Source: JBEKJU01 sp050011095 (lineage in GTDB: Bacteria; Desulfobacterota; Syntrophorhabdia; Syntrophorhabdales; WCHB1-27). Taken from it: a stretch of 35,342 nt of DNA. Positions 32,057 to 35,342 of the stretch are shown in pieces; within the stretch, counting starts at the first letter, position 1, and each line of letters begins with the position of its first letter. The stretch covers positions 1-35,342 of the forward strand of contig JBEKJU010000007.1 in NCBI GenBank assembly GCA_050011095.1, in the 5' to 3' direction. Made by a program: the position numbers and the translations under genes. Under the pieces are notes generated by a model that ran no database searches, was not told where the DNA came from, and saw only the letters and a list, made by a program, of their open reading frames with translations.

Positions 32057-33111
32057 AACTCCCTCCACGAAATGATCGTCACGGTTGAGCCGTCCCTCTT
32101 CAAGAGGGCCTCCACATTTTTCACCACCCTGCCTATAGTATACCTGCTGTTTACCGTAAAGTAAGCAGAATTCACCTTTACAAGGGGTGTGATATTAGCC
32201 ACCTGATCCTGACCTATCTTGATGGCTGAGGCGACATCGTTCAGGGTCTTCAGGTCATGCTGGTCCCGGTACCCGATCAGGTTCTGTACGTCGCTGTCGT
32301 TCAGGGGCTGGGGGAGGTCGGTCGTCTTTGTTTCGAGGACGGCATAGAGAACCTCAGGCGGGGCGGTATTCAGGTTGATCTTGCCGTCCGTCGGGGCGAT
32401 CGTCAGATAATCCTTGAGGTTCGTTTCATTGAGCAGTTCCTTGTCGAACCCCCTCACGAGGGATAACTCGTCGAGGGAATCCAGGCTGCCGTTCTTGCAG
32501 TGGTAACCCAGTTGCATGTAGTAGTCGTCCTCGGCGCCCTCGCTTCCCGTCACGTCGCTGTTCGAGTCGAGCCAGTCGATCAGGGCGTCTAAGACTTCAG
32601 GTTTGCCCCCGAGCCGGGTGATGAGGGCCCTGAGCCGTGTATCGAGGTTCGTGTCCACCTTATCGTTCACCGTGTTGTCCTTGGTCGTCGCGGCTGTCTT
32701 ATTGGCGGCGGTCGTCGCGGCGGCGGTATTTGCCTGCCCCGTCGTGCTTGTGGCGGCGGTCGTCGACGCCTGGACATTCTTGACCCCTCCCACGAGGTTG
32801 TTGACCGGGATTTTCGAGTCCTCATCCACGACGGTCACGACGAGGACGCCGTCCCCGAGGGCCAGGGTCGGGAAGGCGGCTGCCCAGTTATCGCGTTTCG
32901 AATCGTAGCTCGGATCGTCGGCTTTCAAAAGCCCGATCGCCCCTTCGACCCCTGATCGGGCGCTCCTGAGCGCCTGGACGGAATTCCTGAAATTCTCGGC
33001 CTGAATGAGGTTAAGCTCAACTTTGGAGTTGAAGGCCAGGATGAGCGGAAAGAGCACGGCGATCACGAGAAGGACCGTTACGAGGATGAAGCCTTCTTCA
33101 TTGCGCTGCAC
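32053..33111 (-). CDS. gspK: Type II secretion minor pseudopilin GspK
   Basis: Large minor pseudopilin capping the pseudopilus. About 352 residues from GTG 33111, which has GAGGAGG 9 bases upstream and gives a 7-residue leader (MQRNEEG) before FILVTVLLVIAVL; an ATG at 33159 would give a much longer leader. As in other GspK proteins, Glu at mature position 5 is missing. The family core is present (VLDALIDWLDSNSD, DELSLVRGFDKELL, INLNTAPPEVLYAV). A Thr/Ala-rich insert (residues 115-152, bases 32656-32769) interrupts the domain before the conserved LRALITRLG. Confidence 0.88.
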   Translation of the reverse strand: MQRNEEGFILVTVLLVIAVLFPLILAFNSKVELNLIQAENFRNSVQALRSARSGVEGAIGLLKADDPSYDSKRDNWAAAFPTLALGDGVLVVTVVDEDSKIPVNNLVGGVKNVQASTTAATSTTGQANTAAATTAANKTAATTKDNTVNDKVDTNLDTRLRALITRLGGKPEVLDALIDWLDSNSDVTGSEGAEDDYYMQLGYHCKNGSLDSLDELSLVRGFDKELLNETNLKDYLTIAPTDGKINLNTAPPEVLYAVLETKTTDLPQPLNDSDVQNLIGYRDQHDLKTLNDVASAIKIGQDQVANITPLVKVNSAYFTVNSRYTIGRVVKNVEALLKRDGSTVTIISWREF

Positions 33112-33805
33112 TCTGGATGTCCTCCTCAGCCACGAATGTCTTCTTCTTTCCCCTTGCATCGGCCACTTCCATCGTCACCCTCACCTGCTTCGGCAGGGTA
33201 TTGCTCACGCCTGAATCCCAGGTCTGCACCCAGTCGGTGCCGTTATAGAACTCGACGACAAATCCCGTCAAGATCCGCGATATCTCGAAGGCCTTCGGGA
33301 GATTATCGGCCGGATCGTTATCGAGGGGATCGGTGAGGTCCTTCGATTCCCTCCTCACGAGGATCATTTCGCCCTTGTCGGTCCGGACCATCATGTATCC
33401 CACCCTTCTGAGCCTCAGGGGGTCGGTCTCCAGCAAGGCATTCGTGACGAACTCCATCTCCCCGAACGGGCGGTCGCCGACATCCTGATTCTTGCCTACA
33501 AAGGCATACTGGGCTGGGTTTATGGCGCGGATGTCCTTCTTTATCAGTTCCGAAAGGGTCCTGCCCGTATCCAGGGCATCCTGCCCCTCGGTGGCCGCCT
33601 CGATCGACCGGTTTATCGAAAAGTAGGTCCAGTAGACGATGGTGAGGAGGAGCGCCGACAGGGCTACCGCAAGAATGACCTCGACGAGCGTAAAGGCCCT
33701 GTTTTCGCCTGCACCACGAGGTGGCACCGGCAATGGAGTGTCCTGCCCCCCCATTAACCGATACCGGGTCGCCCAACTTATACCAAGTTGCCTTCTTCGC
33801 CACAT
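33098..33805 (-). CDS. gspJ: Type II secretion minor pseudopilin GspJ
   Basis: Minor pseudopilin of the tip complex, first gene of the secretion cluster. The prepilin segment is GENRA before FTLVEVILAVALSALLL; the residue before the cleavage site is Ala instead of the usual Gly. The globular part shows TLSELIKKDIRAINP and the GspJ-like VVEFYNGTDWVQTWDS near the end. The only start with a convincing ribosome site (GAGGGGACAGCAAAG) is the ATG at 33805, inside repeat copy 3; this adds about 35 residues beginning MWRRRQLGI. An ATG at 33754 lacks a ribosome site but would give a more ordinary leader. Overlaps gspK. Confidence 0.85.
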   Translation of the reverse strand: MWRRRQLGISWATRYRLMGGQDTPLPVPPRGAGENRAFTLVEVILAVALSALLLTIVYWTYFSINRSIEAATEGQDALDTGRTLSELIKKDIRAINPAQYAFVGKNQDVGDRPFGEMEFVTNALLETDPLRLRRVGYMMVRTDKGEMILVRRESKDLTDPLDNDPADNLPKAFEISRILTGFVVEFYNGTDWVQTWDSGVSNTLPKQVRVTMEVADARGKKKTFVAEEDIQSAAQ

Positions 33806-33965
33806 CTTTGCTGTCCCCTCGCCGCTCCCCTCGACGTGCTAACCGACCCACGCTGTGCGACCCACTGCGTGGACACCCCGCCGACGCCTTCGTCGGCTCC
33901 TCGTCATCGCCCTGGTACCCGCGCCGAAGGCGTGGGTGGATGACTTTGAATCCAACTTGGCATTA
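33779..33965 (-). repeat. Dispersed inverted-repeat element, copy 3 (upstream of gspJ)
   Basis: Longest copy (187 bp). Ends are TATACCAAGTTGCCTTC at the gspJ side and, inverted, TAATGCCAAGTTGGATTC at the far side. Shared with copy 1 on the minus strand are TTCAAAG, CGCCTTCGGCG, GGGTACC, GCCGACGAAGGCG, CACGTCGAGG and CAAAGATGTGGCGAAGAAGG. The extra ~40 bases lie in the palindromic middle. Its ATG (33805) opens the gspJ frame. Confidence 0.8.
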
Positions 33966-33972
33966 CATCCGT

Positions 33973-33989
33973 CATTCGGTCACCGAATG
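33973..33989. promoter_or_regulatory. Perfect 17-base dyad upstream of gspJ
   Basis: CATTCGGTCACCGAATG is fully symmetric about its central C. It lies about 25 bases downstream of the predicted gspJ start of transcription, a typical operator position. On the plus strand it is followed by GCTTTTTT, so it could also act as a terminator in that direction, although no plus-strand gene precedes it. Confidence 0.45.
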
Positions 33990-34018
33990 GCTTTTTTGTA
34001 TTGTATACCTCGCTATCC

Positions 34019-34027
34019 ATTATAGCA
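34019..34027 (-). promoter_or_regulatory. Predicted extended -10 promoter of the gspJ-N genes
   Basis: The minus strand reads TGCTATAATGG: a perfect TATAAT (34024-34019) with the TGn extension. No good -35 is found at 16-18 bases. The predicted start is near 34012, upstream of the dyad and repeat copy 3. Confidence 0.5.
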
Positions 34028-34077
34028 CGGCAGGCAGGCAATAAATGATCCTCCAATGGACGGCGCCTCATCTCTGC

Positions 34078-34575
34078 CTACCTGACCTCTTCTATAATGA
34101 CGTGGTCGCCGATCTTTATGCGGTGTTTCCCCACAAAACCCTGATTTACCTCGACCGCGTAGCCCGCATCCGCGCCCGGGGCGTAGATGGGGCAGCGGTC
34201 AGGGTCCCTTTCAAGACAGGGCGACATATTCCGCATATCGACTATCCTCAAGGCATCGTCAAGAAAGATGACAGTCAGCGGTATGCGCGTGTTGTGCATC
34301 CAAAAGGGGTGTCGGCCCGGCTGCCCGAAATAGAATATCATGCCCTCTGTCTCTCCCAGCGATGTCCGGAACATAAGTCCCCTTGTCCTTTTCTCCGGCG
34401 AGTCGGCCTTCTCCGCGATGACCGATGCGCCCGACGGCACAAAAGTGATCTTCTGCCTCACTGCCCCTGGCTGCCCCGCAGTCAGATGGCCGGAAAAGAG
34501 AAGCAACGCAGCGATGGCCGCGAAGCACCACCATGCGATCCTTGTCCGGCGTCCTGTTCCGTTTCTCCCGTTCAC
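34078..34575 (-). CDS. Secreted DUF192 family protein
   Basis: About 165 residues, of unknown biochemical role; DUF192 proteins are small exported domains. A signal peptide is clear (RIAWWCFAAIAALLLFSGHLTAG). The domain shows the family pattern RGLMFRTSLGETEGMIFYF, FWMHNTRIPLTVIFLD and YAVEVNQGFVGKHRIKIGD. GTG 34575 is chosen because AAGGGG lies 8 bases upstream and the signal peptide follows directly; the open frame extends further but without family sequence. The GTG overlaps the stop of the small upstream ORF as GTGA. It is separated from gspJ by a promoter and repeat copy 3. Confidence 0.85.
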   Translation of the reverse strand: MNGRNGTGRRTRIAWWCFAAIAALLLFSGHLTAGQPGAVRQKITFVPSGASVIAEKADSPEKRTRGLMFRTSLGETEGMIFYFGQPGRHPFWMHNTRIPLTVIFLDDALRIVDMRNMSPCLERDPDRCPIYAPGADAGYAVEVNQGFVGKHRIKIGDHVIIEEVR

Positions 34576-34670
34576 TTTGTCACCCCTTCCGGCCTGTCGC
34601 GCGCTATCAGGAAGAGGAAGGCGAACCGGCCGATTGCAGAAATCCAGAAGAGCCCCCTTATCGATATCAT
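34572..34670 (-). CDS. Possible 32-residue hydrophobic leader/small membrane protein
   Basis: ATG at 34670 opens a short frame encoding a hydrophobic stretch (FWISAIGRFAFLFLIA) and a charged end; its TGA overlaps the GTG of the DUF192 gene. The ATG lies only ~3-8 bases after the start predicted from the extended -10 at 34678-34686, so it would be leaderless. Such coupling suggests a real leader peptide, but with no homology visible this is tentative. Confidence 0.35.
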   Translation of the reverse strand: MISIRGLFWISAIGRFAFLFLIARDRPEGVTK

Positions 34671-34677
34671 GGCAACA

Positions 34678-34686
34678 AGTATACCA
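34678..34686 (-). promoter_or_regulatory. Possible extended -10 promoter of the DUF192 gene
   Basis: The minus strand reads TGGTATACT: TATACT (34683-34678) with a TGn extension; no convincing -35 is present. Based on consensus alone. Confidence 0.4.
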
Positions 34687-35111
34687 CAGGACCGGCCCGA
34701 TAAAAGATGCAACCGCAACGGCCGAATAAATGACCCTGCTGCAAGCAGCAGGGTATCCAAGACAACGAGCGGAGCGAGTCTTTGAGCAGGGAGTCTCGGG
34801 GCACCCGCTTGCGGGTCGTGGCTTTGCCCGCAGAGGGGGCGACCGCCGAGGCGAGCGTGCCGATCCGGCCGGTCGCCGCCCCGAAGGCGAGGGCGAAGGG
34901 TGTAATGAAATTGGCAACGAAGGACTCCGACGCGTTCAAAAAAAGGCCTCAGAGCCACAAGGGCTTCCGGGAGGTCCTTGCGAAGGCGCCTGGATCGCCA
35001 AAGCGGCAAAGCGGGCCTGCCATGAACCGGTCGGCAAGGCCTAACAGAACGGGCACCAGACGAGGCCGGGACTCCCACCTCGCCGCTCGCGCAACACGGG
35101 CTGTTCTCACG
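34687..35111. other. Non-coding, hairpin-rich stretch near the right end
   Basis: No credible gene. It contains perfect hairpins: CCCTGCTGCAAGCAGCAGGG at 34734-34753 and ACCCGCTTGCGGGT at 34803-34816, plus GAGCGGAGCGAG-type small palindromes. Open frames here on both strands are arginine/proline-rich and look like translation of GC-rich repeats. It may be a dispersed intergenic repeat, but no second copy lies in the window. Confidence 0.4.
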
Positions 35112-35342
35112 ATGTATCTCCTGATGCATAAGCCGGTTAGCGGCAGGGCTAATATTACCTACTTCTCAAAAGGAAAGTCAAGAATCAAGACCGGAGGTTT
35201 CCAGACTATTCCGGCCAATACCTTAGTACCCTATCTCGAAAGTCCGGTGACGTATTATGCCGCACAAACCGACTCCAGAGATGAGTTTGAGAGTTTATGC
35301 AACAAGCCTGAGAGGTCCTTTCTAGTGAATTTCCACTCGAAG
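35112..35342 (+). CDS. Unrecognised partial open frame running off the window
   Basis: From ATG 35112 the frame stays open for 77 codons to the end. The encoded sequence has ordinary protein composition (for example TYFSKGKSRIKTGGF and YLESPVTYYAAQTDSRDEF) and sits in AT-richer DNA than the rest of the window. There is no ribosome site; the frame is also open upstream to an ATG at about 35021, but that part is arginine-rich. Family not recognised; chance cannot be excluded. Confidence 0.25.
   Translation, partial: MYLLMHKPVSGRANITYFSKGKSRIKTGGFQTIPANTLVPYLESPVTYYAAQTDSRDEFESLCNKPERSFLVNFHSK

Noticed and set aside
1..35342. CRISPR array, tRNA or rRNA genes, integrase or transposase
   Set aside because: No regularly spaced repeats, cloverleaf-like sequences, rRNA motifs or recombinase motifs were seen on reading; a dedicated scan was not possible.

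Overview
The window reads as chromosomal DNA of a GC-rich Gram-negative bacterium. It carries a complete type II secretion cluster, a quinone-linked succinate dehydrogenase with a Rieske/cytochrome b pair, and an AddAB-type repair locus. Gene content and protein style suggest Desulfobacterota, possibly near Syntrophorhabdus, but this is inferred from remembered family resemblance and was not tested. The outermost ~120 bases on the left and ~190 on the right are visibly AT-richer than the rest.

Layout. (1) 172-5988, plus strand: an AddA-like helicase/nuclease overlaps an AddB-like nuclease whose frame is broken near 4.4 kb. (2) 10907-6015, minus strand: a respiratory unit sdhC-sdhA-sdhB-Rieske-cytochrome b-small membrane protein, with two different short inverted-repeat elements lying side by side between Rieske and cytochrome b. 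(3) 11125-18826, plus strand: purA with its own promoter, then an expanded macromolecular-synthesis operon rpsU-yqeY-mutS2-dnaG-rpoD closed by a strong terminator. (4) 18893-19912: a repeat element followed by a SAM-dependent methyltransferase. (5) 21852-20021, minus strand: an orphan LuxR-type regulator and alanine dehydrogenase. (6) 33805-22020, minus strand: the general secretion genes in the order gspJ-K-L-M-N then gspC-D-E-F-G-H-I. A second promoter in front of gspC splits the cluster into an assembly-platform/tip half and a secretin/ATPase/main-pseudopilin half. No prepilin peptidase gene is present. (7) 34670-34078, minus strand: a secreted DUF192 protein, preceded by a tiny hydrophobic ORF. 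The right end holds hairpin-rich non-coding DNA and an unrecognised frame that runs off the window.

The most unusual signal is a dispersed ~145-187 bp element with terminal inverted repeats, present three times (7319-7465, 18893-19037, 33779-33965). All three copies face the same way relative to the next gene. The gene-proximal end of each carries a purine-rich stretch, an ATG and codons for MWRRR-LGI. In two copies this reads in frame into the downstream gene (cytochrome b and gspJ), so the element appears to donate the translation start. A second, unrelated element (7466-7673) supplies two of the three bases of the Rieske stop codon.
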